Positions 25,709 to 35,050 are shown, counted from the stretch's first letter. The stretch: 64,000 bases of DNA from CALAED01 sp035765195 (GCA_035765195.1 DASTYC010000012.1:62001-126000); one strand, 5' to 3'. Notes: a model not told the origin generated them from the sequence alone. Made by a program: numbers and translations.

Positions 25709-26479
25709 TCAGCCGGACACGCGATGGACCTTGTACGGGGCGGCCTGCACGCGCGGCTTGAGATCGATCCGGTCGATGTTGACGTGCGACGGGCGGGTGG
25801 CGGCCCAGGCGATGCAGTCGGCCACGTCGTCGGCGGTGAGCGGCTCGGCGACGCCGTCGTACACCTTCGCCGCCTTCTCCGCGTCACCGCGGAACCGCAC
25901 GAGGGAGAACTCCTCGGTGCGCACGAGGCCCGGCGCCACCTCGGTGACGCGGACCGGCTCGGCCACCAGCTCCAGCCGCATCGTGTCGTTCACCGCGGCC
26001 GCGGCGTGCTTGGCCGCGGCGTAGCCGGCGCCGCCCTCGTAGACCGCGTGCCCGGCCAGCGAGGTGACGTTGATGATGTGCCCGTCGCCACTGGCGATCA
26101 GCTTGGGCAGCAGCGCACGGGTGACGCGCAGCAGGCCGAGCACGTTGGAGTCGTACATCGTCTGCCAGTCGGCCGGGTCGGCCTCCGCGACCGGCTCGAG
26201 GCCGAGCGCGCCGCCGGCGTTGTTGACGAGGACGTGACACTCGCGCACGGCACCGGCCAGCGCGTCCACCGACTCCTGGGACGTCACGTCCAAGGTGATC
26301 GCCGTGGTCGCGCCCTCGCGTCCCCGCGGACCGGCGGCCTCGATCTCGGCCGCCAGCTTGTCCAGCCGATCGCGGCGGCGGGCGGCGAGCACCACGTCGA
26401 ATCCCTCGGCTGCCAGCCGCCGGGCCGTGGCCGCGCCGATGCCGCTGCTTGCTCCTGTCACCACTGCTGTCTTTCGCAT
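25709..26479 (-). CDS. SDR-family oxidoreductase (YdfG-like)
   Basis: The 256-residue classical short-chain dehydrogenase has TGASSGIG, NNAG, the active-site region TSLAGHAVYEGGAGYAAAK (Tyr and Lys) and APGLVRTEEF. The pattern with LDVT and VTEVAPG resembles serine/3-hydroxy acid dehydrogenases such as YdfG. ATG 26479 has GGAGG 9 nt upstream. It diverges from mshA. Confidence 0.88.
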   Translation of the reverse strand: MRKTAVVTGASSGIGAATARRLAAEGFDVVLAARRRDRLDKLAAEIEAAGPRGREGATTAITLDVTSQESVDALAGAVRECHVLVNNAGGALGLEPVAEADPADWQTMYDSNVLGLLRVTRALLPKLIASGDGHIINVTSLAGHAVYEGGAGYAAAKHAAAAVNDTMRLELVAEPVRVTEVAPGLVRTEEFSLVRFRGDAEKAAKVYDGVAEPLTADDVADCIAWAATRPSHVNIDRIDLKPRVQAAPYKVHRVSG

Positions 26480-26577
26480 GGAACACATCCTCCCGAACCC
26501 GGCGCCGGCCGGAAGACCCCGCCTCCGAGGAACAAGCCGCCCTCGTGTATGGCTACTTCTACCGGAGGTGGTAATCA

Positions 26578-27894
26578 GTGGCGCGCCGTGTGGCTCCCGG
26601 AGGGCGGGGTTTCCCTCCACACAGAGATCTCACCGGGGGAATCGCAAGGATCGCGACGATCAGCGTGCATACCTCGCCGCTCGACCAGCCGGGGACGGGC
26701 GACGCGGGCGGGATGAACGTCTACATCGTCGAGGTGGCCAAACGGCTCGCGGCACGGGGAATCGCGGTCGACATCTTCACCCGGGCCACCAGCCGGGCGC
26801 TGCCGCCCGTCGTGGAACTGGCGCCGGGCGTACAGGTGCGGAACGTGGTGGCCGGCCCGTTCGAGGAGCTCGACAAGAACGAGTTGTCCGCCCAGCTGTG
26901 CGGCTTCACCTCCGGGGTGCTGCTCGCCGAGGCGGCCGCCGAGCCCGGGCACTACGACCTCGTGCACACCCACTACTGGCTGTCCGGCCAGGTCGGCTGG
27001 GCGGCCAAGCAGCGCTGGGGGGTGCCGCTCGTCCACTCGATGCACACGCTCGCCAAGGTGAAGAACGCGGCGCTGGCCGCGGGCGACTCCCCGGAGCCGG
27101 CCGAACGCGTGCTGGGCGAGGAGCAGGTCGTCGAGTCCGCCGACCGGCTGATCGCCAACACCGACGACGAGGCGCGGCAGCTCATCGTCCGCTACGGCGC
27201 CGACTCCGGGCGGGTGCAGACGGTGACGCCGGGGGTCAACCTGTCCATGTTCCGGCCGTGGTTCGCCGGCGCGGCGCGCCGCCGGCTCGGAGTGCCGCGC
27301 GACGCGTACGTCCTGTTGTTCGTCGGGCGCATCCAGCCGCTGAAGGCGCCCGACGTGCTGTTGCGGGCGGCGGCTCGCATGCTCGAGGACGAGCCGTCGC
27401 TCCGATCGCGGCTCGTGGTCGCCGTCGTGGGCGGGCCGAGCGGCTCCGGCCTGGCTCGGCCGGAGGAACTGCAGCGCCTGGCGGCCCACCTCGGCATCGC
27501 CGACGTCGTACGGTTCGAGCCACCGTGTCCGCAGCCGGAGCTGGCGCAGTGGTACCGGGCGGCGGACGTGACGGTCGTGCCCTCCTACAGCGAGTCGTTC
27601 GGCCTGGTGGCGGTGGAGTCGCAGGCGTCCGGCACGCCCGTCGTGGCGGCGGCGGTGGGCGGGCTGCGCACGGCCGTACGGCACGGCGACTCGGGGCTGC
27701 TCGTCGAGGGACACGATCCGGCCGACTACGCGGCGGTGCTCCGGATGCTGGCCGACCGGCCCCGGCTGCGGGCCCGGCTGGCGCGCGGGGCGGTGCTGCA
27801 CGCGACGGCGTTCGGGTGGGGGGCCACCGTGGACCGGTTGCTCGAGGTGTATACCGGGGTCATGGTCGAGTCGAAGCCGAGGGTGACCCTATGA
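26578..27894 (+). CDS. mshA: D-inositol-3-phosphate glycosyltransferase MshA
   Basis: MshA makes the first intermediate of mycothiol, joining GlcNAc from UDP-GlcNAc to 1L-inositol-1-phosphate. The 438-residue GT-B protein shows SVHTSPLDQPGTGDAGGMNV, HTHYWLSGQVGW, VGRIQPLKAPDVLL and PSYSESFGLVAVESQA. All are specific to MshA. GTG 26578 is preceded by GGAGGT at 9 nt. It overlaps the YbjN gene by ATGA. Mycothiol marks the host as an actinomycete. Confidence 0.96.
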   Translation: MARRVAPGGRGFPPHRDLTGGIARIATISVHTSPLDQPGTGDAGGMNVYIVEVAKRLAARGIAVDIFTRATSRALPPVVELAPGVQVRNVVAGPFEELDKNELSAQLCGFTSGVLLAEAAAEPGHYDLVHTHYWLSGQVGWAAKQRWGVPLVHSMHTLAKVKNAALAAGDSPEPAERVLGEEQVVESADRLIANTDDEARQLIVRYGADSGRVQTVTPGVNLSMFRPWFAGAARRRLGVPRDAYVLLFVGRIQPLKAPDVLLRAAARMLEDEPSLRSRLVVAVVGGPSGSGLARPEELQRLAAHLGIADVVRFEPPCPQPELAQWYRAADVTVVPSYSESFGLVAVESQASGTPVVAAAVGGLRTAVRHGDSGLLVEGHDPADYAAVLRMLADRPRLRARLARGAVLHATAFGWGATVDRLLEVYTGVMVESKPRVTL

Positions 27895-28406
27895 GCTCCA
27901 CGGACGGTGCCGGCGGCGACCCCGACGAGGTGATCAGGGAGGCGCTGGAGGCGGGCGGGCTCGAATACGAGCGTCCCCGTGAGGGGGCGTACCTCGTCAA
28001 GCTGCCCGGCAGTCACAAGCTGGCGACGATGACGTGGCTGATCGTCGGCGATCAGGCCCTGCACGTCGAGGCCTTCTTCTGCCGCCGGCCGGATGAGAAC
28101 CACGCCGAGTTCTACCGCTGGCTGCTGGAGAAGAACGGCCGGTTCTACGCCGTCCACTTCACGCTGGACGAGAACGGCGACGTGCACTTGGTCGGCAGGC
28201 TGCCGCTGGCGGCGGTGACGCCGGAGGAGATCGACCGGGTGCTCGGCTGCGTGCTGACCTACTCCGACGAGAACTTCGACCGTGCCCTGGAGATCGGGTT
28301 CAAGTCGTCGATCCAGCGCGAGTGGGACTGGCGGGTCAAACGCGGCGAGAGCCTCGCCAACCTCCAGGCCTTCGCCCACTTCGCCGACCCCGCGCGGCGC
28401 CGGTAG
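27891..28406 (+). CDS. YbjN-domain protein
   Basis: The 171-residue soluble protein has the YbjN/type III chaperone-like fold (LIVGDQALHVEAFFCRRPDEN, FYRWLLEKNGRFYAVHF). It follows mshA with a 4-nt overlap in most actinomycetes but has no defined role in mycothiol synthesis. YbjN-like proteins often act as small chaperones or regulators. Confidence 0.85.
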   Translation: MSSTDGAGGDPDEVIREALEAGGLEYERPREGAYLVKLPGSHKLATMTWLIVGDQALHVEAFFCRRPDENHAEFYRWLLEKNGRFYAVHFTLDENGDVHLVGRLPLAAVTPEEIDRVLGCVLTYSDENFDRALEIGFKSSIQREWDWRVKRGESLANLQAFAHFADPARRR

Positions 28407-28420
28407 CCGGGCACAGGCCC

Positions 28421-28426
28421 TAGACT
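28421..28426 (+). promoter_or_regulatory. -10 box TAGACT of gpmA
   Basis: TAGACT ends 7 nt before the ATG at 28434, which predicts a leaderless gpmA mRNA. Confidence 0.55.
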
Positions 28427-28433
28427 CGGCCGC

Positions 28434-29177
28434 ATGGCGAAGTTGGTGCTGCTGCGGCATGGCGAGAGCGTGTGGAACGCCGAGGGCCTGTTCACCGGAT
28501 GGGTCGACGTCGACCTGTCCGAAAAGGGGGAGAACGAAGCCACGGCCGGCGGCGATCTGCTGCTCGACGCCGACATCAGGCCCGACATCGTCTACACCTC
28601 GGTGCTCAAGCGGGCGATCCGCACCGCCAACATCGCCCTCGACGTCGCCGACCTGCTGTGGCTTCCGGTGCGTCGCTCGTGGCGGCTGAACGAGCGGCAC
28701 TACGGCGCGCTGCAGGGCAAGAACAAGGCGCAGACCCGCGAGGAGTTCGGCGAAGAGCAGTTCATGATCTGGCGGCGGTCGTACGACACGCCCCCGCCGC
28801 CGATCGCCGACGACGACCCGCTGTCCCAGGTGCGCGACCCAAGGTACGAGGGGCTGCCCTCGGAGCTGATTCCGCGCACCGAGTGCCTGGCCGACGTGGT
28901 CGTCCGGATGCTGCCGTACTGGTACGACGTGATCGTGCCCGACCTGGCCGCGGGCAAGACCGTGCTGGTGGCGGCGCACGGCAACTCGCTGCGCGCGCTC
29001 GTCAAGCACCTCGACGTGATCTCCGACGAGGAGATCCCGGGTCTGAACATCCCGACCGGGATCCCGCTGCTGTACGAGCTCGACGAGGACTTCACGCCGC
29101 TGAAGCGCGGCGGCGAATACCTCGACCCCGACGCCGCGAAGGCCTCCATCGAGGCCGTCAAGAATCAGGGCCGCTGA
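28434..29177 (+). CDS. gpmA: 2,3-bisphosphoglycerate-dependent phosphoglycerate mutase
   Basis: GpmA interconverts 3- and 2-phosphoglycerate in glycolysis. The 247-residue protein has the phosphohistidine motif LLRHGES (His9), LNERHYGALQGKNKAQT and VAAHGNSLRALVKHL. The length fits the dimeric dPGM class. It converges on phoU with a 12-bp gap and no clear terminator. Confidence 0.96.
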   Translation: MAKLVLLRHGESVWNAEGLFTGWVDVDLSEKGENEATAGGDLLLDADIRPDIVYTSVLKRAIRTANIALDVADLLWLPVRRSWRLNERHYGALQGKNKAQTREEFGEEQFMIWRRSYDTPPPPIADDDPLSQVRDPRYEGLPSELIPRTECLADVVVRMLPYWYDVIVPDLAAGKTVLVAAHGNSLRALVKHLDVISDEEIPGLNIPTGIPLLYELDEDFTPLKRGGEYLDPDAAKASIEAVKNQGR

Positions 29178-29189
29178 GCAGGCACCCGG

Positions 29190-29846
29190 TCAGCCGGTGA
29201 TCTCTTCCGGATGGTGGCCGGTGACGAGGTAGACGACGTTTTCCGCCACGTGGACGGCGTGGTCGGCGAACCGCTCGAAGTAGCGTCCGGCCAGCGAAAT
29301 GTCGACCGCGGGCTCGACGCCGTGCTTCCACTTGGGCGACAGCAGCACGTCGAACAGCCTGCGGTGCAGCCGGTCCATCGAGTCGTCGTCGGCGTCGAGC
29401 TCAAGTCCCAGCTCGACGTCTCGCGTGGCGACCACGTTGCCGGCCTTGGCGACCATCCGCTCGGCGATCTGCCCCATCTCCAAGACCGTGGCCTGCAGCT
29501 CGGGCGGGATCGCCCCCTCGGGGTGCCGCCGCCGGGCGGTCTTGGCGAGATGCACGGCCAGATCGCCCATCCGCTCGAGATCGCCGCTCGTCCGCAGCGT
29601 GCTGATCAGCATGCGCAGATCGCCGGCGACCGGCTGCTGCCGGGCCATGAGGTCGAAGACGGTCTCTTCGATCTCGGTTTCGATCTTGTTGACCTGCTCG
29701 TCGGCGCTGATGACCTCTTCGGCCAGCCGCAGGTCGGCGTCGAGCAGCGCCGTCGTGGCCCGGGCCATGGCGGAGCGGACCAGCCGGGTCATTTCGACGA
29801 GCTTGTCGGAGAGACCGTCGAGTTCCTCGTGGTAGGCGTCGCGCAA
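29190..29846 (-). CDS. phoU: Phosphate signalling protein PhoU
   Basis: The 218-residue protein has two three-helix PhoU repeats with RTSGDLERMGDLAVHLA and later YFERFADHAVHVAENV, which hold the metal-cluster residues. PhoU links the Pst transporter to PhoR. The start is TTG (MRDAYHEEL) with AAGGGA about 7 nt upstream. It diverges from phoR-phoP, and PHO boxes lie between. Confidence 0.95.
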   Translation of the reverse strand: MRDAYHEELDGLSDKLVEMTRLVRSAMARATTALLDADLRLAEEVISADEQVNKIETEIEETVFDLMARQQPVAGDLRMLISTLRTSGDLERMGDLAVHLAKTARRRHPEGAIPPELQATVLEMGQIAERMVAKAGNVVATRDVELGLELDADDDSMDRLHRRLFDVLLSPKWKHGVEPAVDISLAGRYFERFADHAVHVAENVVYLVTGHHPEEITG

Positions 29847-29948
29847 CGTATGTTCCCTTGTCAGTAGAAGCCGGATCCAGCCTACGGCAGTCGTTCACAG
29901 TGGCGACGAGTAGTGAACGCCCAGTACCCCAGCAGGCAGGATCGCCGA

Positions 29949-29992
29949 ACGCTATGAACGAATTTGGCCAAAAAGGTGAACTTTGGGCGAAC
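29949..29992 (-). promoter_or_regulatory. PHO box (PhoP direct repeats)
   Basis: Four consecutive 11-nt units read on the minus strand: GTTCGCCCAAA, GTTCACCTTTT, a degenerate unit and GTTCATAGCGT. Units 1, 2 and 4 fit the GTTCACC consensus of Streptomyces PhoP. They precede phoU and lie about 50 bp from the phoR promoter, so PhoP may control both. Confidence 0.75.
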
Positions 29993-30041
29993 GTCACCAC
30001 GCAAGGTCAGCGGGTGCGTCAGCACCACATTGCCGGGCACT

Positions 30042-30047
30042 TACGAT
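30042..30047 (+). promoter_or_regulatory. -10 box TACGAT of phoR
   Basis: TACGAT ends 7 nt before GTG 30055, which supports that start and a leaderless mRNA. Confidence 0.55.
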
Positions 30048-30054
30048 CCTAAGT

Positions 30055-31254
30055 GTGTACGTCGAGGTTATCGCGGGTCTGACCGCCGTGGTCGGCCTCG
30101 CCACCGGGCTGGCGGCCGGGCTGGCCGTGCGGGTGAGCGAGCGTGGCCGGCAGGACGTTCAGATCCCCATGCCGTCCGCCGGGCTGCCGCCCGGCATCGC
30201 CTCCGTGCTGAGTGTGCTGCCGTCCTCGGCCGTGGTCGTCGACGGTGACGACCGGGTGCTGCGCGCCAGCTCGGCCGCCCGGGCGTTCGGGCTGGTCAGC
30301 GGCGACCGCCTGGTGGTCGATGAGCTGCTCGCGATGGCCCGGGTGGTACGCCGCGACGGCGAGATCCGCGAAAGCGAGATCCAGGTGGTGGCGCCGCGCG
30401 GCGGCAACGGGCGCGAGGGGCGCTGGTTCGCGGTGCGGGTCGCGCCGCTCGGCACCCACGGGCTGGTGCTGGTGCTCGCGGAGGATCTCACCGAGGTGCG
30501 GCGGGTCGAGGCGATCCGGCGCGACTTCGTCGCTAACGTAAGCCACGAGCTCAAGACACCGGTGGGGGCGCTGTCGCTGCTCGCCGAGACCGTCGAAGGG
30601 GCCGCGGACGACGCCGACGCCGTACGCCGCTTCGCCGGCCGGATGCAGCAAGAGGCGCTGCGGCTGACCAGCCTGGTCCAAGACCTCATCACACTGAACC
30701 GGATCCAGGGAGACGAGCCGCTGGCCGAGCTGCGGCCCGTGTCGCTCGACGACGTGTGCGCGGAGGCCATCGACCGGATCCGGCTCAAGGCGGGGGCCAA
30801 GAACATCGAGGTCGCGACGGGCGGCCCGTCGGGGCTGGTGGTGCGAGGCGAAGAAGAACTCCTGACCACGGCGTTGCGCAACCTCATCGACAACGCGGTC
30901 GCCTACAGCCCGGACAACACCCGGGTCGTGGTCGTCACGCGGCAGGCCGAGGACCAGCGCGCCGAGATCAGCGTCACCGACCAGGGGATCGGCATCTCCG
31001 ACGGCGATCTCGACCGCATTTTCGAGCGCTTCTACCGGGTCGACCCGGCGCGGTCGCGCCAGACCGGAGGGACCGGTCTGGGCCTCGCCATCGTCAAGCA
31101 CGTGACGACCAAGCACGGCGGTGATGTGACGGTCTGGAGCAAACCGGGGTCGGGATCGACCTTTACCATGCGGTTGCCGCTGATCAGCGCGACGCGTGGA
31201 TCGGACTCAGTGCAGGACACTCGGCAAGACACCGTACGGGAGGCCACACCGTGA
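30055..31254 (+). CDS. phoR: Phosphate-sensing histidine kinase PhoR/SenX3
   Basis: The 399-residue kinase has one N-terminal membrane helix (about residues 4-26), a PAS-like domain, then the HisKA box NVSHELKTPVGAL with His164. The ATPase motifs NLIDNAVAYS, DQGIGI and GTGLGLAI follow. A single TM with no outer sensor is typical for SenX3/PhoR, which reads phosphate through PhoU and Pst. GTG 30055 was chosen over an upstream start because of the -10 box. It overlaps phoP by 4 nt. Confidence 0.95.
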   Translation: MYVEVIAGLTAVVGLATGLAAGLAVRVSERGRQDVQIPMPSAGLPPGIASVLSVLPSSAVVVDGDDRVLRASSAARAFGLVSGDRLVVDELLAMARVVRRDGEIRESEIQVVAPRGGNGREGRWFAVRVAPLGTHGLVLVLAEDLTEVRRVEAIRRDFVANVSHELKTPVGALSLLAETVEGAADDADAVRRFAGRMQQEALRLTSLVQDLITLNRIQGDEPLAELRPVSLDDVCAEAIDRIRLKAGAKNIEVATGGPSGLVVRGEEELLTTALRNLIDNAVAYSPDNTRVVVVTRQAEDQRAEISVTDQGIGISDGDLDRIFERFYRVDPARSRQTGGTGLGLAIVKHVTTKHGGDVTVWSKPGSGSTFTMRLPLISATRGSDSVQDTRQDTVREATP

Positions 31255-31931
31255 CCCGTGTGCTCGTCGTTGAGGACGAGGATTCTTTCAGCGACGCCCT
31301 GTCGTACATGCTGCGCAAGGAGGGGTTCGAGGTCGCGGTCGCGGGCAGCGGCCCCGACGCGCTGGAGGCCTTCGAACGCAACGGAGCCGACCTGGTGCTG
31401 CTCGACCTGATGTTGCCCGGCCTGCCGGGCACCGAGGTCTGCCGTGAGCTGCGGTCGCGCTCCAACGTTCCGGTGATCATGCTGACGGCCAAGGACAGCG
31501 AGGTGGACAAGGTCGTCGGGCTCGAGCTGGGCGCGGACGACTACGTCACCAAGCCGTTCTCGTCCCGCGAGCTGGTGGCCAGGATCCGCGCCGTGCTGCG
31601 CCGCCGCGGCGACGCGGAAGAGCTCGCCCCGGCCGTGCTGGAGGCGGGGCCCGTCCGCATGGACGTGGAGCGGCACATCGTCAGCGTCGGCGGCGCATCG
31701 GTGCAGCTGCCCCTCAAGGAGTTCGAGCTGCTCGAGGTGCTGCTGCGCAACGCCGGCCGGGTGCTCACTCGCATGCAGCTGATCGACCGGGTATGGGGGG
31801 CCGACTACGTCGGCGACACCAAGACCCTCGACGTGCACGTGAAGCGGCTGCGCGCCAAGATCGAGCCGTCGCCGTCCGAGCCGCGCTACATCGTCACCGT
31901 CCGCGGCCTGGGCTACAAGTTCGAGCCCTAA
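31251..31931 (+). CDS. phoP: Phosphate response regulator PhoP/RegX3
   Basis: The 226-residue OmpR-family regulator has a receiver domain with the phosphoacceptor Asp52 in LLDLMLPG and Lys in YVTKPF. The C-terminal winged helix contains LDVHVKRLRAKIE and VRGLGYKFEP. It binds PHO boxes and activates phosphate-scavenging genes. The GTGA overlap with phoR couples their translation. Confidence 0.96.
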   Translation: MTRVLVVEDEDSFSDALSYMLRKEGFEVAVAGSGPDALEAFERNGADLVLLDLMLPGLPGTEVCRELRSRSNVPVIMLTAKDSEVDKVVGLELGADDYVTKPFSSRELVARIRAVLRRRGDAEELAPAVLEAGPVRMDVERHIVSVGGASVQLPLKEFELLEVLLRNAGRVLTRMQLIDRVWGADYVGDTKTLDVHVKRLRAKIEPSPSEPRYIVTVRGLGYKFEP

Positions 31932-31947
31932 GAACTCGGCGTCGCCG

Positions 31948-32577
31948 CTAGGAGCTCGGCGTCGCCGCCGGCGACTCCGCGGCGGACGGCGTGACCTCGG
32001 TGGCGGACGGCGTGGCCGAGGGCGTGGTGACGGTCGGCGCGGGGGCGTACGTCGTGTAGTGGCCGTCCCTGGACACCACGGGCACCGCCGCCTGGAGCTC
32101 GCCGGCGTTCTGGAACCGCAGCGTCAGGTTGATCGACTCGCCGCCGCTGACCGGCCTGGTGAGACCTTGGAGGATGATCAGCGGGGTGGTGATACCCGCC
32201 GGCGACGCGACGCCGATCTGCACCAGGCGCTGGTAGGGCAGGTCGATGCCGCCGCCTTGGATCTGCGCGCCCTGGGCCACGCCGGGGGCGCTGATCCCGA
32301 TCAGTCGGTCCGGCCGGCCGTCGGTGCTGTCGTTGACGATCGAGGCGTAAACCGTGGCCGCGGACTGCGGGGCGAGCTGCTGACCGGGCACCGGCCCCAG
32401 CACGAACAGATTGCGCACGGCCAAGCCGTTCTTGGTCGTGACATTGACGCCCTCGGTCAGCTGGGTCGGCTGTGCGGTCTGCGGGTCGTTACCGGCGCCG
32501 CAGGCCGACACCGCTGGGATGATGGCGAGGGCTCCGGCGATGCCGAGCGCGACCATGCGACGGCTGTAGCGGCTCAC
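31948..32577 (-). CDS. Putative lipoprotein, unknown
   Basis: The 209-residue protein has a signal peptide ending VSAC (lipobox), a beta-rich domain (GLAVRNLFVLGPVPG, AATVYASIVNDS) and a Ser/Thr/Pro-rich tail. The fold looks like PCuAC/DUF461 copper chaperones, but the H-M metal motif is not seen. Just after the stop, the last 16 bp of the gene are repeated (31935-31970), a small tandem duplication. The gene converges on phoP. Confidence 0.78.
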   Translation of the reverse strand: MSRYSRRMVALGIAGALAIIPAVSACGAGNDPQTAQPTQLTEGVNVTTKNGLAVRNLFVLGPVPGQQLAPQSAATVYASIVNDSTDGRPDRLIGISAPGVAQGAQIQGGGIDLPYQRLVQIGVASPAGITTPLIILQGLTRPVSGGESINLTLRFQNAGELQAAVPVVSRDGHYTTYAPAPTVTTPSATPSATEVTPSAAESPAATPSS

Positions 32578-32704
32578 GGTCTCGATCTCTCCTCGTACTG
32601 CCGTGGTGGGTGGGGAGCGCGTTGCACGCCGACCGAAGAGTATCGATGCCGCGACCGCCGCGTCGCGGTGGGGTGGGCGGCGGGCTCGTCGACGGGACGG
32701 GCCG

Positions 32705-33526
32705 TCACATCGGCGCGAGGGCGGCCTGGCCGGGACGCTGCAACGGCTCGAGCTGGGAGTCAAATCTCTGGTCGGCCCTCAGGTCGTTCAACCTGGCGCC
32801 GACGACGCCGTCGGTGTGGACGAGCACGGCGGTCAGGCCCTCGGGCCGGTAGGCGGAGATGAGCGCGCCTTCGGGGTCGGCGAGGACGCGGGCGCCGGGG
32901 TTCCTTTTGGCCAGCGAGCGCAGCTCACCGTCGTCCGCGGTCGCCCGCGCGGCCGGCGTGAGCCTGGCCGGGGGCCGCGGCGTGGCCGTGATGTTGCCGG
33001 GACCCGGTTGCAGGCCGCGGTCGGCCGGCGCCGGCCCGGCGACCAGGTAGACGCCGATGCGCCGCGCGGTCGCCTGGCGGGCGATCGAGGTCACGATGGC
33101 GTCGCAGCGGCACTCGGGCGGCACGAGGATGATCACAGCGGGGCGCTGGTCGCTCAGCGCGGCCGGCTCGCCGTCGATGGTGACCTGCCCGGAAGGCAGC
33201 GGGCCGCCGACCTGCCCGGGCCGGGCGCTGGGCCGCTGGGCGGGCGGGGGACTGGCCGGCCGCGGCGCCGAGTGCGGTCCGAGAACGGTCAGCAGGGTGC
33301 CGCTGATCACCGCGATGAGCACGGCGGCGGCGATGATCGGGGCCGCGACGCCGTATCGGGTGAGCGGGTGGAACACCCTGCGCCAGCGTGCGCGGCGGCG
33401 GCGCTGGCGCTGTTCGCGGCGGTAGGCGACGACGTCTCTGTCGAGCTCGCGGGCGTCGTCGGGCACGACGATGTCGATGTGTGGCAGCCCGTAGTCGTCG
33501 CCTTGGGGGTCGCCGTTCCGCCCCAC
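32705..33526 (-). CDS. Single-pass membrane protein with thioredoxin-like outer domain
   Basis: The 273-residue protein has a charged cytosolic head (RREQRQRRRRARWRR), one membrane helix (APIIAAAVLIAVISGTLLTVL) and a Pro-rich linker. An outer domain includes PAVIILVPPECRCDAIVTSIARQ and ends in a redox-fold-like VLADPEGALISAYRPEGLTAVLV. The CRC pair is not a CxxC, so redox activity is doubtful. GTG 33526 has GAGG 6 nt upstream. It diverges from carD. Confidence 0.65.
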   Translation of the reverse strand: MGRNGDPQGDDYGLPHIDIVVPDDARELDRDVVAYRREQRQRRRRARWRRVFHPLTRYGVAAPIIAAAVLIAVISGTLLTVLGPHSAPRPASPPPAQRPSARPGQVGGPLPSGQVTIDGEPAALSDQRPAVIILVPPECRCDAIVTSIARQATARRIGVYLVAGPAPADRGLQPGPGNITATPRPPARLTPAARATADDGELRSLAKRNPGARVLADPEGALISAYRPEGLTAVLVHTDGVVGARLNDLRADQRFDSQLEPLQRPGQAALAPM

Positions 33527-33825
33527 GCCACACCTCGCTTCCGCCTCGCCCGCCGTGCTTGCCTTGCGCTCCCTTTCCCAGTATGGGCCGGGTTCAACGG
33601 CAGTTGGAGTCTTGCGGACGGCTCGCTCCAGGAAAGTGTTGCCCGCGCGTTTCCGGTGGGTTGCGATAAGGCGACATTCGCCTTCGCGAAACTGCCCCCT
33701 GCCCCAACGGGCGGCTTTGTCAACCCCACAAAATCGGGGCTGACCTGCATATATGTTCAAATGGACGGTGCGGTCGCCGGGACCCTCGTGGTATCCTGGT
33801 CTGCAGCGGAAGGGGTACTTGTCAC

Positions 33826-34308
33826 ATGACTTTCACGGTCGGCGACACCGTCGTCTACCCCCACCATGGGGCTGCTCGGATCGAAGCCATCGAGAACCGC
33901 ACCATCAAGGGTGAAGACAAGACCTACTTGGTCTTGAAGGTCGACAAGGGTGACCTTACAGTACGTGTCCCCGCGGAGAACGCCGAGTTGGTGGGCGTCC
34001 GCGACGTGGTGGGCCAGGAAGGTCTGGAGAAGGTGTTCGAGGTGCTGCGTGCGCCCTACACCGAGGAGCCGACCAACTGGTCCCGCCGCTACAAGGCGAA
34101 TCTCGAAAAGCTCGCCTCCGGGGACGTCAACAAGGTTGCCGAGGTCGTTCGCGACCTGTGGCGGCGCGACAAAGAGCGCGGCCTGTCGGCAGGTGAGAAG
34201 AGAATGCTGGCCAAGGCCAGGCAAATCCTGGTCAGCGAGCTGGCCTTGGCGGAGAAGACCAACGAGGACAAGGCCGAAGCACTCCTCGACGAGGTCCTGA
34301 CCGGCTAG
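33826..34308 (+). CDS. carD: CarD-family RNA polymerase-binding regulator
   Basis: The 160-residue protein has the RNAP-binding Tudor-like domain (FTVGDTVVYPHHGAARIEAIE) and the helical DNA-binding part with WSRRYKANLEKLASGD. The conserved Trp at the promoter fork is present. CarD stabilises open complexes at rRNA and many other promoters. TATCCT at 33792-33797 is a possible -10. The carD-ispF order is conserved in actinomycetes. Confidence 0.95.
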   Translation: MTFTVGDTVVYPHHGAARIEAIENRTIKGEDKTYLVLKVDKGDLTVRVPAENAELVGVRDVVGQEGLEKVFEVLRAPYTEEPTNWSRRYKANLEKLASGDVNKVAEVVRDLWRRDKERGLSAGEKRMLAKARQILVSELALAEKTNEDKAEALLDEVLTG

Positions 34309-34327
34309 CGAGTGGGGCATGCTGCTC

Positions 34328-34344
34328 GCCGGCCTTCGGCCGGC
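34328..34344 (+). terminator. Hairpin after carD
   Basis: GCCGGCC-TTC-GGCCGGC lies 20 nt after the carD stop, without a T-run. A second hairpin with GTGGGGGC arms follows near 34475-34493. Confidence 0.45.
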
Positions 34345-34535
34345 CTCGCTCGCCGATGCCAGCCCGGGGACGACCCCCGGACCCCCGGGGCGGGAACGGC
34401 TACTCGTTGATCTCCGATCAACTTCGCCGAAGCCCGCAGTGTCTTCCCGGGGGACCACCTCCGAACTCCCGATGTGGGGGCTTCGCCCCCACGCCCCCTG
34501 TCGGCTTGGGGCGGGAGGGGTAACGTAAGCCACAT

Positions 34536-35027
34536 ATGAATGCGGGACTTCCTCGGGTGGGCGTCGGTACCGACGTCCACCCGTTCGCGTCCGGGCGGCC
34601 GCTATGGGTCGCCGGCCTGGAATGGCCGGACGCCGGCCCCGGGCTGACCGGCGACTCCGACGGCGACGTCGCAGCGCACGCCGCCTGCGACGCGCTCCTG
34701 TCGGCCGCGGGGCTGGGCGATCTCGGTGCCGTCTTCGGCACCGGTGACCCGCGCTGGGCGGGCGCCTCCGGCGTCGACCTGCTGCGCGAGGTCGCCCGCC
34801 GCGTGACCGCCGCCGGGTACGTCATCGGCAACGTGGCCGTCCAGGTCATCGGCAACCGGCCAAAGATCGGCCCGCGCCGCGCGGAGGCCGAGAAGGTGCT
34901 GGGGGAGGCCCTCGGCGGCGTCCCTGTCAGCCTGTCCGCCACGACCACCGATGGTCTCGGGCTCACCGGCCGCGGCGAGGGAATCGCCGCCATCGCCACC
35001 GCCCTCGTCGTTCCCCGTCAGGACTGA
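34536..35027 (+). CDS. ispF: 2-C-methyl-D-erythritol 2,4-cyclodiphosphate synthase
   Basis: IspF cyclises CDP-ME-2-phosphate in the MEP isoprenoid pathway. The 163-residue protein has the zinc ligands Asp13 and His15 (GTDVHPF) and His48 (GDVAAHAACDALL), plus ATTTDGLGLTGRGEGIAA. ispD, often adjacent or fused, is not in the window. Confidence 0.96.
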   Translation: MNAGLPRVGVGTDVHPFASGRPLWVAGLEWPDAGPGLTGDSDGDVAAHAACDALLSAAGLGDLGAVFGTGDPRWAGASGVDLLREVARRVTAAGYVIGNVAVQVIGNRPKIGPRRAEAEKVLGEALGGVPVSLSATTTDGLGLTGRGEGIAAIATALVVPRQD

Positions 35028-35050
35028 ATCGGGCGCCTGTAAACAATGGC

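Noticed and set aside
25497..25709. Extra small gene between GH6 and SDR
   Set aside because: No frame with start, ribosome site and sensible protein; it holds the CebR box and promoter.
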